Below, one piece after another: positions 1 to 11,592 of a stretch of 64,000 nucleotides of DNA. Each line of letters starts with the position of its first letter. Within the stretch, counting starts at the first letter, position 1. The position numbers and the translations under genes are program-made. The DNA lies in assembly GCF_002115745.1 (NCBI RefSeq), contig NZ_JFKB01000002.1, positions 186,001-250,000 on the forward strand. The letters run 5' to 3'. Under the pieces are notes generated by a model. The model was not told the origin of the DNA. It ran no database searches and saw nothing but the letters and a program-made list of their open reading frames with translations. This DNA is from Thalassospira alkalitolerans. GTDB lineage: Bacteria; Pseudomonadota; Alphaproteobacteria; Rhodospirillales; Thalassospiraceae.

Positions 1-40
1 ATCACCGGGACCACGGGGCGCCAGCACGAAACGCGGATTG

Positions 41-60
41 AATTAATTGGCCCTGACCCC
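41..60. repeat. GGnCCTGACCC tag, degenerate copy
   Basis: AATTAATTGGCCCTGACCCC matches, with substitutions, the terminal tag of the element at 54458-54726 (AATTAATGGGTCCTGACCCT). It lies about 120 bp upstream of the TetR gene. It is one of a small tag family in this window (40698-40721, 53680-53695 and both ends of 54458-54726). Confidence 0.4.
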
Positions 61-178
61 CGGCGGACGGTGGATCAAATGTTCGCTTGGGAGAAAATAT
101 TCAAACGATTAATTTATATCAATTCACAAGTTCGTTCGAATGATCTATCTTTGTTTCAACAGATAAGGAACCGCACGC

Positions 179-850
179 ATGAATATCGCCTCACCGCCCG
201 CGAATGGCCATAAAGCCCGAAGCAGTAAAACCCGTTCGCATTTGATCGAAGCGGCTATCGAGGTGATCGGTGCGGTTGGCTATGAAGGTGCGAGTACCCG
301 GGCCTTGGCGAAGACCGCGAACACGACCCTTTCGGCCATCCCCTATCATTTCGGGGGAAAAAAGGAGTTGTATCTGGCCGCGGCCGATATGATCGCGGAG
401 CATGCGGCAGGTCGCTTTGATAAAGCGCTCGACCCGCTTGATGATAATAGTATCGCGGACAAAACTGTCCGGTTGGAGCAGGCTCTTACAAATTTTCTTA
501 ATATCATTCTCGAGAATGCCGAGCCGTATTCCTGGACGTCGTTTGTTGCGCGTTGCACCTATGACAACGATGAGGCATTTACCGTGATTTACGAGCGGGC
601 AATCGCCCCCATGCTTGAGCGTCTGGTCCAGACTGCAAGCGACGTTTCGGGCCGCGCCCCTGATGATGAAGCCCTGCGATTGCGCATCAGCGCGATCGTG
701 ACATCGATCATCAGCTTCAGGTTCTTGCGCGGCATCATATTGCGCGGGATGGCCTGGTCGGAGATCCAGTCAAGCAGCATCGGCCAGATTGAGGGGATGG
801 TCCGCGATCTTTGCCGTAGCGACTTCCTCGCAGCCAATCGCACCAAATAA
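179..850 (+). CDS. TetR/AcrR-family transcriptional regulator (CerR-like)
   Basis: A 223-residue cytoplasmic one-component repressor. The N-terminal helix-turn-helix spans about residues 18-65, with the typical run of an 'EAAIEVIGAVGYEGASTRAL' helix followed by 'AIPYHFGGKKELY', which is the recognition helix and following turn of TetR proteins. The rest is an all-helical ligand and dimerisation domain resembling the CerR/YbiH C-terminal type (DUF1956), so a small-molecule ligand is expected but cannot be named. The ATG is preceded by AAGGAACC. The next gene, for a coiled-coil protein, follows on the same strand after about 70 bp and may be its target or simply co-transcribed. The family call is secure; the CerR subgroup is inferred from length and C-terminal style. 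Confidence 0.85.
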   Translation: MNIASPPANGHKARSSKTRSHLIEAAIEVIGAVGYEGASTRALAKTANTTLSAIPYHFGGKKELYLAAADMIAEHAAGRFDKALDPLDDNSIADKTVRLEQALTNFLNIILENAEPYSWTSFVARCTYDNDEAFTVIYERAIAPMLERLVQTASDVSGRAPDDEALRLRISAIVTSIISFRFLRGIILRGMAWSEIQSSSIGQIEGMVRDLCRSDFLAANRTK

Positions 851-923
851 CAATCCGAACAGAAAAGACCGCTGTTTGGACACCCTTGGCAATCAAAATT
901 TCAAGCCGAAAAGGAAATGCACA

Positions 924-1670
924 ATGCGCAAGAAAGCCTCAACACACGATGCGATCACGTGGGCAAAGCATCGTCTCGATGACGTGGATGCAATCATCTC
1001 CGAAGCGGAGAAAGCAACCGTCAAGCTAAAGGACGATACCCGCGCAGAAGCCGATGCCGCCCTTGCGCATCTCCGCGCGTCGCGGGCGAAGGTGTCCGCG
1101 TCCTATGATCAGTTGCGGGCGGAATCTGGAAGCAGCCTCGGGAAGGCACAGGAAGCACTTGAGGCAGAATGGATTGAAGTTGAAGCCGCCTTTCAGTCTT
1201 TCCTGACTGCGACAAAGGATCAGGCTGAAACGGCACGGGCCGTCGTCGTTGCCCGTGCGCAGGCCCAGCGTAATTCCTGGGAAGCAACATTGAAAGATTT
1301 GCGCGATAAGGTCGAAGAGACGGTAGAGAAGACCTGGGGCGGGTATCTTGAGGCCGCAAAGGTTGATCTGGCCACCCGGAAGTCAATTCTGGAAGCCGAA
1401 CTTGAAGCACGTCAGGCGGCATGGCAACGATCGCTCGAAGAATTGCGCGCCGATGCTGCTAAGCTTGCCTCAAATCAGCGCGCGGCAATCGATGCACAGA
1501 TTGCGGCTTTGAATGCTCAGATGGATGAGGCGAAAGCCCGATTGGGTCGCCTGCAGGATACTTCCACAGACGCGTGGAAGATAACAAAAAAGGGCCTTGC
1601 CGATACACAGCAAGTCTTCTTGAAAACATATGCTTCGATCCGCAGATCCATAGAGGACTCAATGAAATAG
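924..1670 (+). CDS. Alanine/glutamate-rich coiled-coil protein of unknown function
   Basis: The 248-residue product is almost entirely helical, rich in Ala, Glu, Lys and Arg with heptad-like spacing from about residue 10 to 245. It has no signal peptide, membrane segment or catalytic motif. The start is set at ATG 924 because AAGGA sits 8-12 bases upstream and the text before it (from 789) overlaps the TetR gene and is not protein-like. The pattern recalls apolipoprotein-like or phasin-like amphipathic helices, which coat lipid or granule surfaces, but no specific family is recognised. It follows the TetR gene and ends in a shared bidirectional terminator. Confidence 0.75.
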   Translation: MRKKASTHDAITWAKHRLDDVDAIISEAEKATVKLKDDTRAEADAALAHLRASRAKVSASYDQLRAESGSSLGKAQEALEAEWIEVEAAFQSFLTATKDQAETARAVVVARAQAQRNSWEATLKDLRDKVEETVEKTWGGYLEAAKVDLATRKSILEAELEARQAAWQRSLEELRADAAKLASNQRAAIDAQIAALNAQMDEAKARLGRLQDTSTDAWKITKKGLADTQQVFLKTYASIRRSIEDSMK

Positions 1671-1763
1671 TCCCTATGGCCGGAGGCGGCGGCCTTTCCC
1701 CCAACCCCAACCCCGCCTCCGGAACTTCTTCGATAAGACATTTGATCAATCGATCCTGACCGA

Positions 1764-1799
1764 CAAAACCCGGCATATTCGGTGTTCCGGGGTTTTTTG
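1764..1799. terminator. Bidirectional rho-independent terminator
   Basis: AAAACCCGG and CCGGGGTTTT pair around a loop of about 13 bases, with A-rich sequence on one side and a T6 run on the other. It sits between the convergent coiled-coil gene (ends 1670) and LysR gene (ends 1807), so it can serve both. Confidence 0.75.
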
Positions 1800-1806
1800 T
1801 GGTCAG

Positions 1807-2715
1807 TTATCGGCCGTCGGCCATGGGCATGGTGCCGGCCAAATCGCGCAGGGTATCAAGCACGGCCTTGGCCCCGGTGCTTAGCGGGCGGTCTTGTAAC
1901 CATGACAACATCACCTTGCGTGACAGTTCCGGATTGATGATCCGCCGCGCCTTAAGCCGCCCGGTCGAAAGCTCCATCACCAGCGAACTTCGCGGCAATA
2001 CCGTATGCCCGAGATCGCGGTGCACCAGATCGACCAGAACCCGCAAGGCATCGGCCTCGACCACCGGGGTTAGCGGACGACCGGCGCGAAACGCGGCTTC
2101 CTGCATTTTTGCGCGCAATCCGTGTTTGGGGGTCGGCATGATCAACGGCAGGGCCAGGACATCTTCATAGTCAATTTCGGTTTCATTTTCGTCCACCCGT
2201 GATGGATGGGAAATCAGAAACAGGTCTTCGCGCCATAACGGTTCGGCATGCAGGCTGCGTGAAATCATGCCGTCATGCAAGATGCCGATATCTAGACGAC
2301 CTGACAGCAATCCTTCCTGCACATCACCGGTCAAATCCTCGGCGATTGAAATATTCAGATCGGGATAGCGGTCACGCAAGGCTTCGACCAATGCGCCGGT
2401 AATCACAATCCCCGCACTGGGCGGCACACCAATATGAACATGGCCGGTCACCTTGCTGCGACGTGCTGAAAGATCGGCTTCAAGACGCGCCAGATCGCCC
2501 AGAATAACCCGTGCCCGTTCCGCCAGCATCTGACCCGCTTCGGTCAGTTTGACCCCGCGCCCTGTACGTTCAAGCAACCGGGTATCAAGGGTTTCTTCAA
2601 GCAGATTTAACTGACGGCTCAGGGCTGGTTGCGACAGGTTAAGCCGTTCTGCCGCACGCGACAGACTGCCAAGTTCGGCAATATGTATAAAACTTCGAAG
2701 CTGTTTGAGGTCCAT
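1807..2715 (-). CDS. LysR-family transcriptional regulator
   Basis: A 302-residue LysR-type regulator. The winged helix-turn-helix is at residues 1-60 (MDLKQLRSFIHIAELGSLSR, then 'AAERLNLSQPALSRQLNLLE'); the remainder is a periplasmic-binding-fold effector domain. The start is placed at the ATG opening MDLKQLRSF, as is usual for the family; an upstream in-frame start at 2790 would add 25 unconserved residues. It is divergent from an EamA exporter gene starting at 2860, the classical arrangement in which a LysR protein controls its neighbour. The effector is unknown. A 10-bp palindrome lies in the shared promoter region. Confidence 0.9.
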   Translation of the reverse strand: MDLKQLRSFIHIAELGSLSRAAERLNLSQPALSRQLNLLEETLDTRLLERTGRGVKLTEAGQMLAERARVILGDLARLEADLSARRSKVTGHVHIGVPPSAGIVITGALVEALRDRYPDLNISIAEDLTGDVQEGLLSGRLDIGILHDGMISRSLHAEPLWREDLFLISHPSRVDENETEIDYEDVLALPLIMPTPKHGLRAKMQEAAFRAGRPLTPVVEADALRVLVDLVHRDLGHTVLPRSSLVMELSTGRLKARRIINPELSRKVMLSWLQDRPLSTGAKAVLDTLRDLAGTMPMADGR

Positions 2716-2792
2716 TTCTTGCATCCCGAAAACGGAAATAGGCGTGGCGTTGACGGTCAAGGTATAGCAAATGCTGATATCTGATAACATTT

Positions 2793-2802
2793 AATTCGAA
2801 TT
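2793..2802. promoter_or_regulatory. Palindrome in the lysR/exporter intergenic region
   Basis: AATTCGAATT is a perfect 10-bp palindrome between the divergent genes. LysR proteins bind dyads of the T-N11-A type near their own promoters, so this is a candidate operator core, but a 10-bp AT-rich palindrome is weak evidence by itself. Confidence 0.3.
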
Positions 2803-2859
2803 GAATAATGACTTGGGCGGGCGGATAGTAAACCCTAGAGAGAGTGGAGAACCCCCAAT

Positions 2860-3897
2860 ATGACAACGAAACCGCAGGGATCCGCCCTGACGCTTGTGCT
2901 GCTATCGACAGTGGCATTTGCGATGAAGGGGCTTCTGGCGAAATATGTCTATGCCACGGGTATGACTGTGGATGGTTTGTTGTTGTTGCGGTTTCTGATC
3001 GCACTGCCATTTTTCTGGATCGGTGTTTACCTGTTTGGCAAACATCGCCCGGGCGAACGCAAGATGATGCGGGTCGATATTCTTTGGGGGGCTCTTTACG
3101 GCGGGCTGTTTTTTGCCGCCGCCCTGTTTGATTTTACCGCCGTGTCGCTTATTGACGTCACCGTGTCGCGGATCGTGCTGTTTACATTCCCGGCCATCGT
3201 TTTGATCCTTGAATGCCTGCATAAGTGGCGGCTTCCTCCCTTGCGCCAGATTGTCTGCTTTATCGTCACTTATGTCGGGTTGGTGCTGGTTCTCGCCCCA
3301 ACCGGGATTGGTGCTGTGTCGGATCAGCTTTGGCTGGGGGCCTCTTTGGCTTTTGCATCGGCTTTGACCTATGCGGTTTATCTGTATTTCGGACAACGCA
3401 TGATCGCGGTCATCGGGTCGATGCATTTTGCCGCCCTGGTCAATACCATGGCCGGTGCATCGATGGTCCTATACGAACTGATTTTGACCAAGCCGCTGAA
3501 TCTTAATGTTGATGGGGTTCTGTGGACGGCGGGCATTTCGATCTTTTGCACCGTGATCCCGTTTTTCCTGCTGTATGAAGGCATTCGCCGGATCGGGGCG
3601 ACACAGGCCGCACTGATTTCCCTATCCGGACCGGCAATGACATTCTTTGCCGCATGGTTGCTATTGGACGAGGTTTTGACCGCCCCGCAGACCATCGGTT
3701 TTGCCGTGGTTATTGTCGGCGTGGCATCAATCAAGAACGGGGTGACCTTGGCCGGGCTGGGTCGTCTGTTGTCGCGCCCGTTGTTTTCGGCAACCGGGCG
3801 TCGATCCACCAGTGCGACGGCAAGCTCGACAGATATTCAGTCAGATGCGCCTGATGCTGCTGACGGTGCGGTGCAAACACCGGGCAAGGGGACTTAA
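2860..3897 (+). CDS. DMT superfamily transporter, EamA family
   Basis: A 345-residue inner membrane protein with about ten hydrophobic segments arranged as two EamA repeats (about residues 8-145 and 155-290). A hydrophilic Ser/Thr/Ala/Asp-rich tail of about 50 residues follows the last membrane segment. Members export amino acids, metabolites or drugs by proton antiport; the substrate cannot be read from sequence. A GGAG lies about a dozen bases before the ATG. It is divergently transcribed from the LysR gene at 1807-2715, which probably regulates it. Confidence 0.85.
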   Translation: MTTKPQGSALTLVLLSTVAFAMKGLLAKYVYATGMTVDGLLLLRFLIALPFFWIGVYLFGKHRPGERKMMRVDILWGALYGGLFFAAALFDFTAVSLIDVTVSRIVLFTFPAIVLILECLHKWRLPPLRQIVCFIVTYVGLVLVLAPTGIGAVSDQLWLGASLAFASALTYAVYLYFGQRMIAVIGSMHFAALVNTMAGASMVLYELILTKPLNLNVDGVLWTAGISIFCTVIPFFLLYEGIRRIGATQAALISLSGPAMTFFAAWLLLDEVLTAPQTIGFAVVIVGVASIKNGVTLAGLGRLLSRPLFSATGRRSTSATASSTDIQSDAPDAADGAVQTPGKGT

Positions 3898-4032
3898 CCG
3901 GCTGGTTTGCAGGGCAGGGTGGTAAAGTGGTGATCGACGGGGGATGTGATGTTTGATCGCCGATCCGCGCATTAATTGTGCTGTGGTTCCGCCGGATTGT
4001 TTGGTTTGGAAAATCCCACCCGTGAGCGTGGT

Positions 4033-4578
4033 TTACTCGTCGCGCTGCCAACGATGAATTTTAATTTGATGTTCCGGCAGGCGATCACCGCGACGCCATA
4101 ACAACGGATCGATAAATTCACCGGCCCATGCCCCGGTACGGCTTTGTTTGGCCGAACTTTCGACCCTGGCATAGGATGGCATTTCATCGGTCCGCGCAAC
4201 GGCCATGCCGCGCGCGATCATGGCCTGACCGATATCCATGCCGCTGGCATTGCGACAGATCGCCATATTGCGCTTATAGCGGTTCATGCCCTGTACCTTG
4301 CAAGTCACGTTGCCGGTACCGATAAGGTTGGTGATAACCTGCCATGCATCGGCGCCGCACGCTGTGGTCTGCCCGTTCAACACGCATCTTTGAAACCGTT
4401 CAAGCGCATCCGCCCCCCAAAGATCGACCCGCTTAAACCCGAATTCCAGTGTATCGCCATCAACCGGACGGACCTTGCCAAACAGCTCGTCATAGACGGG
4501 ATCTGCGCAGGCAACAGTGGGTGCTGCCATAATAAACATCAGGGCCGTAATTGTTGCGCTTGTTCTCAGTGCAAACAT
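4033..4578 (-). CDS. Thermonuclease-family (SNase-like) secreted protein
   Basis: A 181-residue protein with a signal peptide (hydrophobic core 'ATITALMFIMAAPTVA', cleavage near Ala-Cys-Ala). The mature part resembles an SNase fold: VDGDTLEFG, then RVDLWGADALE, then YKRNMAICR, matching the calcium-ligand Asp and the catalytic Arg-Glu-Arg trio of micrococcal nuclease. Additional cysteines suggest disulphides. Expected role: calcium-dependent phosphodiesterase in the periplasm, or a non-catalytic relative. In-frame ATGs at 4608, 4587 and 4578 are possible; the last has AGAGA at suitable spacing and gives a compact signal peptide. It stands alone, convergent with the exporter gene. Confidence 0.75.
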   Translation of the reverse strand: MFALRTSATITALMFIMAAPTVACADPVYDELFGKVRPVDGDTLEFGFKRVDLWGADALERFQRCVLNGQTTACGADAWQVITNLIGTGNVTCKVQGMNRYKRNMAICRNASGMDIGQAMIARGMAVARTDEMPSYARVESSAKQSRTGAWAGEFIDPLLWRRGDRLPEHQIKIHRWQRDE

Positions 4579-4862
4579 GGGTTGCATTCTCTGGTGATTT
4601 TTGGTCATCTAATATATCATCAAAGGGCAACCTTGGGGGATGAAACATTATATTCTGCGCGCTTGAGGTAAATGACCATTGGTCAAAACGGTGATCTCGA
4701 TTGGGGAGTTATTTGAAAGTTCAGTAAGCCTGGCCACCTGACAATTGATCCCCGATGTTGCATCATGAATTTGCACAAGGGGCAGTGGGATCAGCGCATT
4801 CTTAAATAGCGTCAGACTTTATATTTTAAGATGAAGTCTAAGCTGTGAGATAGGGGATTATA

Positions 4863-6071
4863 ATGAACAGAGCAATTCCGCATGAGCTACTGACCAGTAT
4901 TCAGAAGTCAGGGTTGCATAAACCCGATCATTGCGCTTTTGTTCTGGACTTTTCCGGTGTTCCAGCCACCCGTAGCAGGACGGTTTTTTGTTCTTTCCTA
5001 AGGTATTTTGAATATGGGTGCGCACAGAATTTAACGTCCAGGTTGCTGTCTGATCATGCCATTTCGCTTTTGATGCCGCTTGATCAACGCGAAATAATGT
5101 CCGCTTTTATTGATCAGTTGAATTTTTTTCTTTTGTCACGCCGATACGGTGCCATGGATGTGCGGGTCTTCGATCTTAATCATGAGACCTCTGAATTTGC
5201 CATATGCTGTGTTGAGTATATGCGAGCAACGACCCGGGAAACCGCAGAAGATTTTCTGGATTTTTATCAGGCCCCTCCGAAGAGTGCGGAACAGTTGGGG
5301 CAGTTGGTCGAGATCGAAAGAATCGTAGGTCAGGCTGATATGTCGATGCATATTCGCATGCAACCGATCTGGCTTTTGCAATCAGGTCTTTCACCGGAAT
5401 GGTTTGGTGAAGAATTTTGGGTTTCCATGGCGGCGATGGAAGAAATCACGGGCAAAGATATTCTTCGCGATGACTGGATGTTTGCCCGCTTTACCGAGCT
5501 TCTTGATAATCGGGTTTTATCCCATATCACCAAAGAACCGTATTCAGGCGATGCTGCGCAATTTCTTAATCTCAACCCGGTTGCGGTTGTAAGTGCGAAT
5601 TTCCGGCGCATGGTGAAGACATTGCCGGCACGACAACTGCGGAAACTGACGGTGGAAATTTCTCATTTGATGTGGCGCAACAATCCGAAGGTTCGCAAAG
5701 GAATCCAGAATTCGTTTGATCGCTATGGCATCAAGTTGGCCTTCGATCAAATATCTATTCAAAAATTGCCGGTGGTTTCTCCTGCCGAAATCGATATTGC
5801 CAATTATCTTAAATTGAATGTTTTTGATTTGGGCGGAGAAGAAATAGAAGCCATCTTGCGCGATTGCTCCGAGGAATTGATCCGCAAAATTGTGTTCTGC
5901 CGATGCGAAACAATGGAACAGATCCAGGCAGGTGTTAATGCCGGGGTTAAGTATTTCCAAGGATACGGTATGGCTAAGTTTTTGAATAACCCAGATGCAA
6001 TAGAAAGCGTGCTGGGGCGGGGCGCGGCAAATAATATTGCGCCGATGCGTTTTTCGCGCAAACGTCTTTAA
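4863..6071 (+). CDS. Degenerate EAL-domain protein, probably catalytically inactive
   Basis: A 402-residue soluble protein. The C-terminal half resembles an EAL phosphodiesterase barrel: LTVEISHLMW, GIKLAFDQI, 'NYLKLNVFDL' and 'GVKYFQGYGMAKF' match the later strands, the last being close to the YFQGYxFAKP end motif. The metal-binding Glu of the EAL signature and most acidic ligands are absent, so c-di-GMP hydrolysis is unlikely; a binding or protein-interaction role is inferred. Residues 1-200 are not recognised. AGGGGA precedes the ATG. Its stop codon overlaps the stop of the convergent NTF2-like gene. Confidence 0.65.
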   Translation: MNRAIPHELLTSIQKSGLHKPDHCAFVLDFSGVPATRSRTVFCSFLRYFEYGCAQNLTSRLLSDHAISLLMPLDQREIMSAFIDQLNFFLLSRRYGAMDVRVFDLNHETSEFAICCVEYMRATTRETAEDFLDFYQAPPKSAEQLGQLVEIERIVGQADMSMHIRMQPIWLLQSGLSPEWFGEEFWVSMAAMEEITGKDILRDDWMFARFTELLDNRVLSHITKEPYSGDAAQFLNLNPVAVVSANFRRMVKTLPARQLRKLTVEISHLMWRNNPKVRKGIQNSFDRYGIKLAFDQISIQKLPVVSPAEIDIANYLKLNVFDLGGEEIEAILRDCSEELIRKIVFCRCETMEQIQAGVNAGVKYFQGYGMAKFLNNPDAIESVLGRGAANNIAPMRFSRKRL

Positions 6072-6460
6072 TAAAGGTCGCTGTAACGAATTTCGTCAAG
6101 CTGGGCAAAAAGGATCTTCCATGTCTCGTCTTGCTTAAGCAGGGCAAAGGCATAATCGCAGTCAAAGATCAGATTGTTATCCGAATTGCCAAACCGGAAA
6201 GACACAATCGCCCGTGACCCACCCGGAAGGGCGGAATGCTGTTCAACCAGTATCGATTTGGCCAGCGCCAGATCGGCATTTTTCAGTTCGTCAAAAAAAC
6301 TTTCATTATATTTGTGAAGGTCCTCGACCGATCCAATGGCGTGCACCCCCATCAGATCGTTGATCAGGCAGGGAAAATGATAAAATTCGTCAAGGACACC
6401 GGCTTCGAATTTAAGATGTGCATCGGCATAGCGGCGAAAAAAGTTGCCTAGGTCTTCCAT
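6068..6460 (-). CDS. NTF2/SnoaL-like small protein
   Basis: A 130-residue protein with the alpha+beta outline of the NTF2-like superfamily: an N-terminal helix ('LGNFFRRYADAHLKFEAG'), a middle region around 'LINDLMGVHAIGSVEDLHKY', and C-terminal strands ending 'WKILFAQLDEIRYSDLY'. Such proteins are cone-shaped binding domains or small enzymes; no catalytic residue pattern is evident. AAGGGAAAA precedes the ATG. It lies upstream of ligA on the same strand and ends tail-to-tail with the EAL protein gene, sharing four bases. Confidence 0.65.
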   Translation of the reverse strand: MEDLGNFFRRYADAHLKFEAGVLDEFYHFPCLINDLMGVHAIGSVEDLHKYNESFFDELKNADLALAKSILVEQHSALPGGSRAIVSFRFGNSDNNLIFDCDYAFALLKQDETWKILFAQLDEIRYSDLY

Positions 6461-6492
6461 CTGATATTTTCCCTTACGCTATGCCAATCTGA

Positions 6493-8607
<2,115 letters not shown>

Positions 8608-8653
8608 TCATCAGTGGCCAGAACGAGAAGGAAAATTCCCGCCCATCGGCGTA

Positions 8654-10324
8654 TTAGCAAGGTTTGTCCAAAAGACTGTCAGCCGCCGCGCGGGCCTCGG
8701 CCGTGATCGAATGACCGGCCAGCATGCGGGCGATTTCTTCGCGCCGGGCACCGTCGATCAATTCATTGACGCGGGTAACCATGCTGCCGCCATCTTCAGT
8801 TTTGGCGATGTTGAAATGGGTGCGTCCGCGTGCGGCGACCTGTGGGCTATGGGTGATTACAAGGATCTGACGTTCTTCGGCCAACAGATGTAACCGTTCG
8901 CCAATCGCGGCCGCTGTGGCACCGCCAACGCCGCTATCGACTTCGTCAAAGACAAGGCTTGGTACGGCTGAAACCCGCGCCAGAACGACCTTAAGGGCCA
9001 GTAAAAAGCGCGAAAGTTCGCCGCCGGATGCGATCTTGTTTAACGGGCCAGCTGGGCTGCCGGGGTTGGTCGCGACCATGAACTGGATGCGGTCAATCCC
9101 GTCGGTGCCCCATTCACTTTCTTCAAGGGCGATAATCTCAGTGACAAAGCGCGCCTTTTCCATGCGAAGCGGCGGCAATTCGCCGTTGATGGCGGCATCA
9201 AGCTTGGCAGCAGCAGCCTTGCGCGCGGTATGAAGTTTCTGCGCGACATCAACAAAAGCAGCGCGATGTTGGGCAACGGCGACTGTCAGGCGCGAAAGTT
9301 CTTTTTCGCCAAATTCCAGCTGATCAATCTGGCTGCGATAATCTTTCATCAGGGCGCGAAGCCCATCAACCGGCACATTGTATTTGCGTGCAGCGGCGCG
9401 GAGCGCAAAAAGCCGTTCCTCGACCGTTTCCTGTTGGCCGGTATCGATATTTAAATCGGTCAGTGTCGATGAAATGGCCCGCGATGCTTCTTCAAGTTCG
9501 ATGGCGGCACGATCCAATGCCTCGATGATCGGTTCAAACCGGCCTTCGGCCTTTTGCAACTCGCGTTCAAGATGGCGCTGGGCACTGCGCAATGCGCTTT
9601 CAGCACCTTTGCCGCGCGATAATTCATTTCCGGCATCGTTCAGGGCGGCGACCAGTTTTTCACCATGCATCAAGAACTGGCGTTCCTCGGCAAGGCGTTC
9701 TTCCTCGCCTTCTTCGGGGCCAAGCTTTTCCAGCTCGTCCACGGCATGACGCAGCCATTCTTCTTCTTCGCGCGCCTTGTTGATGCGGGTTTTGGTCGCG
9801 GTTAGCTCTTTTTGTGTGTCGCGCCAATTGCGCCACTGATCCCGCACGGCGAGGGCGAGGCTGCCAAGATTACCATGCGCATCAAGGGTCGAACGATGCG
9901 TGGTTGGATCCAGCAAGCCATGCTGATCAAACTGTCCCTGAATTTCGACACAATAATCGCCGACATCGCGCAAAAGCCCGACCGAGACCGACTGATCATT
10001 GACATAGGCACGGGATCGGCCATCGGCGGTGACCACACGCCGGACCACCAGATCATCGTCCTGGATGTGGACATCCTGTTTGGCCAAAAGTCCAAATACG
10101 GGATGACCGGCGGGCAGGGTAAAGGTCGCCGTGACGCTGCATTTGTCGCAGCCATGGCGGACAAGGCCGCTATCGGCGCGGGCGCCAAGCGCCAGCCCAA
10201 GCGAATCCAGCAGGATCGATTTCCCCGCACCGGTTTCCCCGGTAAGCACACTAAGCCCGTCGCGGAAATCAAGGTCCAGCTTGTCGATCAGAACAACATT
10301 TCGGATGCTAAGACGTCGAAGCAT
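8654..10324 (-). CDS. recN: DNA repair protein RecN
   Basis: A 556-residue SMC-like ATPase acting early in recombinational double-strand break repair in the cytoplasm. Walker A is GETGAGKS (29-36). Two coiled-coil arms flank a hinge in the middle (about 155-365). The ABC signature SGGELSRFLLALKVVLA and Walker B SLVFDEVDSGVGG lie near the C-terminus, followed by a switch histidine in VITHSPQVA. Length matches the family. It starts at ATG and lies between bamD and ligA, a common alphaproteobacterial arrangement. No LexA box was recognised in the 266-bp upstream gap. Confidence 0.98.
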   Translation of the reverse strand: MLRRLSIRNVVLIDKLDLDFRDGLSVLTGETGAGKSILLDSLGLALGARADSGLVRHGCDKCSVTATFTLPAGHPVFGLLAKQDVHIQDDDLVVRRVVTADGRSRAYVNDQSVSVGLLRDVGDYCVEIQGQFDQHGLLDPTTHRSTLDAHGNLGSLALAVRDQWRNWRDTQKELTATKTRINKAREEEEWLRHAVDELEKLGPEEGEEERLAEERQFLMHGEKLVAALNDAGNELSRGKGAESALRSAQRHLERELQKAEGRFEPIIEALDRAAIELEEASRAISSTLTDLNIDTGQQETVEERLFALRAAARKYNVPVDGLRALMKDYRSQIDQLEFGEKELSRLTVAVAQHRAAFVDVAQKLHTARKAAAAKLDAAINGELPPLRMEKARFVTEIIALEESEWGTDGIDRIQFMVATNPGSPAGPLNKIASGGELSRFLLALKVVLARVSAVPSLVFDEVDSGVGGATAAAIGERLHLLAEERQILVITHSPQVAARGRTHFNIAKTEDGGSMVTRVNELIDGARREEIARMLAGHSITAEARAAADSLLDKPC

Positions 10325-10590
10325 GGCGTGGTACTGACATTGTTAAAACAGGTGCGATTGCGCCCAAGAGGCGACGCCGCGTCAAGCAGAGTGCCCAATC
10401 GCAACGCAGCTTGCAAGCTTTGGCAGCGGGCAATTTTACCCCGATTGCTGCGCACCGCAGGAATGAGCGGAAAATGTTGAAAAACAAATGATAAGAAACA
10501 AGTGTTCTTGGTATGTTCTGGTTGTGAGTGACGGTCAAAATCGTCGCGACGCGGGACGATTCACATCGGGTAATGTCGCGTCAAATCGCA

Positions 10591-11415
10591 TTAGAACCAG
10601 TCAGAAAATGCTGTCGTGGTTGAATCCCACCACGATTGTCCCTCGCGGGTGTTCAAACCATCCCCCACCAGCAGGTCATAGGAATCTTCGTACCACTTGC
10701 TGCCCGGAAAGTTGTGACCCAGTACGGATGCCGTGCGTTTGGCTTCGTCGGTCAGGCCAAGTGCCAGATAGCTTTCGGTCAAGCGCGACAAAGCTTCGGG
10801 GACGTGGGTGGTGGTCTGGTACTTGTCGAGAACCGATTTGAACCGGTTGATGGCGGCCAGATATTCGCCGCGATCCTGATAGTAGCGTCCGACGCTCATT
10901 TCCTTGCCAGCAAGGTGATCAACCGTCAGGTCTTTTTTCAGTTTCGCATCACGCGAATATTGGCTGTCGGGGAAACGGCGGATAACGTCGTCAAGCGAAT
11001 CCATCGCGTGCTGGGTCATCTGCTGATCGCGGCCGACATCGGAAATCTGTTCGTAATAGGACAGCGCCTTAAGGTAATAGGCATATGGCACATCCGGGTT
11101 GGCCGGATGAAGCGAAATAAAGCGATCAAGTGCGCTGATCGCATCATCATACTTGTTGTCCTGATAATAGGCATAGGCCGACATCAGGGTCGCCTTGGTT
11201 GCCCATACCGAATAGGGATGCTGGCGTTCGACTTCGTCAAAGGCCTCGGCGGCCTTTTTGTATTCCTTGGCGTCCAGCAAATCCTGCGCGCTGTTATAAA
11301 GCTCGGAAACCGGGCGTTCGACATATTCCGGTTTTTCATTGCCAGAGCAGGCTGCAAGAAGCAGAACCATACCACAAGCAGCAAAAACGTTCTTTGCGGA
11401 AGCCTTACGAAGCAC
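10591..11415 (-). CDS. bamD: Outer membrane assembly lipoprotein BamD
   Basis: A 274-residue lipoprotein of the BAM complex, which inserts beta-barrel proteins into the outer membrane. The signal peptide ends in a lipobox (LLLAAC), and TPR-like repeats follow ('ELYNSAQDLLDAKEYKKAAE', 'PYSVWATKATLMSAYAYY' and others). Start is GTG with AAGGAAA eight bases upstream; no ATG alternative fits. Downstream of lpxC and upstream of recN, as in many alphaproteobacteria. The lpxC terminator in between suggests its own promoter in the 234-bp gap. Confidence 0.95.
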   Translation of the reverse strand: MLRKASAKNVFAACGMVLLLAACSGNEKPEYVERPVSELYNSAQDLLDAKEYKKAAEAFDEVERQHPYSVWATKATLMSAYAYYQDNKYDDAISALDRFISLHPANPDVPYAYYLKALSYYEQISDVGRDQQMTQHAMDSLDDVIRRFPDSQYSRDAKLKKDLTVDHLAGKEMSVGRYYQDRGEYLAAINRFKSVLDKYQTTTHVPEALSRLTESYLALGLTDEAKRTASVLGHNFPGSKWYEDSYDLLVGDGLNTREGQSWWDSTTTAFSDWF

Positions 11416-11592
11416 TGTGACGTTTCCTTAAGCTTTGTGACGCATTCAGTCGAAAATCCGCCGGACTATATCATGGCCCTATGGGCATTGGGCAAGTAGT
11501 TGTATGTCCCTTTATGCACTTTTCTGCCGGTTATGCCGGTGGTCTTGATTTGTCAGGCGGCAATCAGGCCGCGATCAGATTGTGATCAAACG

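Noticed and set aside
789-923. N-terminal extension of the coiled-coil protein
   Set aside because: It overlaps the TetR gene out of frame, and a good ribosome site lies before ATG 924.
9812-10480. Long open frame antisense to recN
   Set aside because: Mirror frame of a conserved gene; no own signals.
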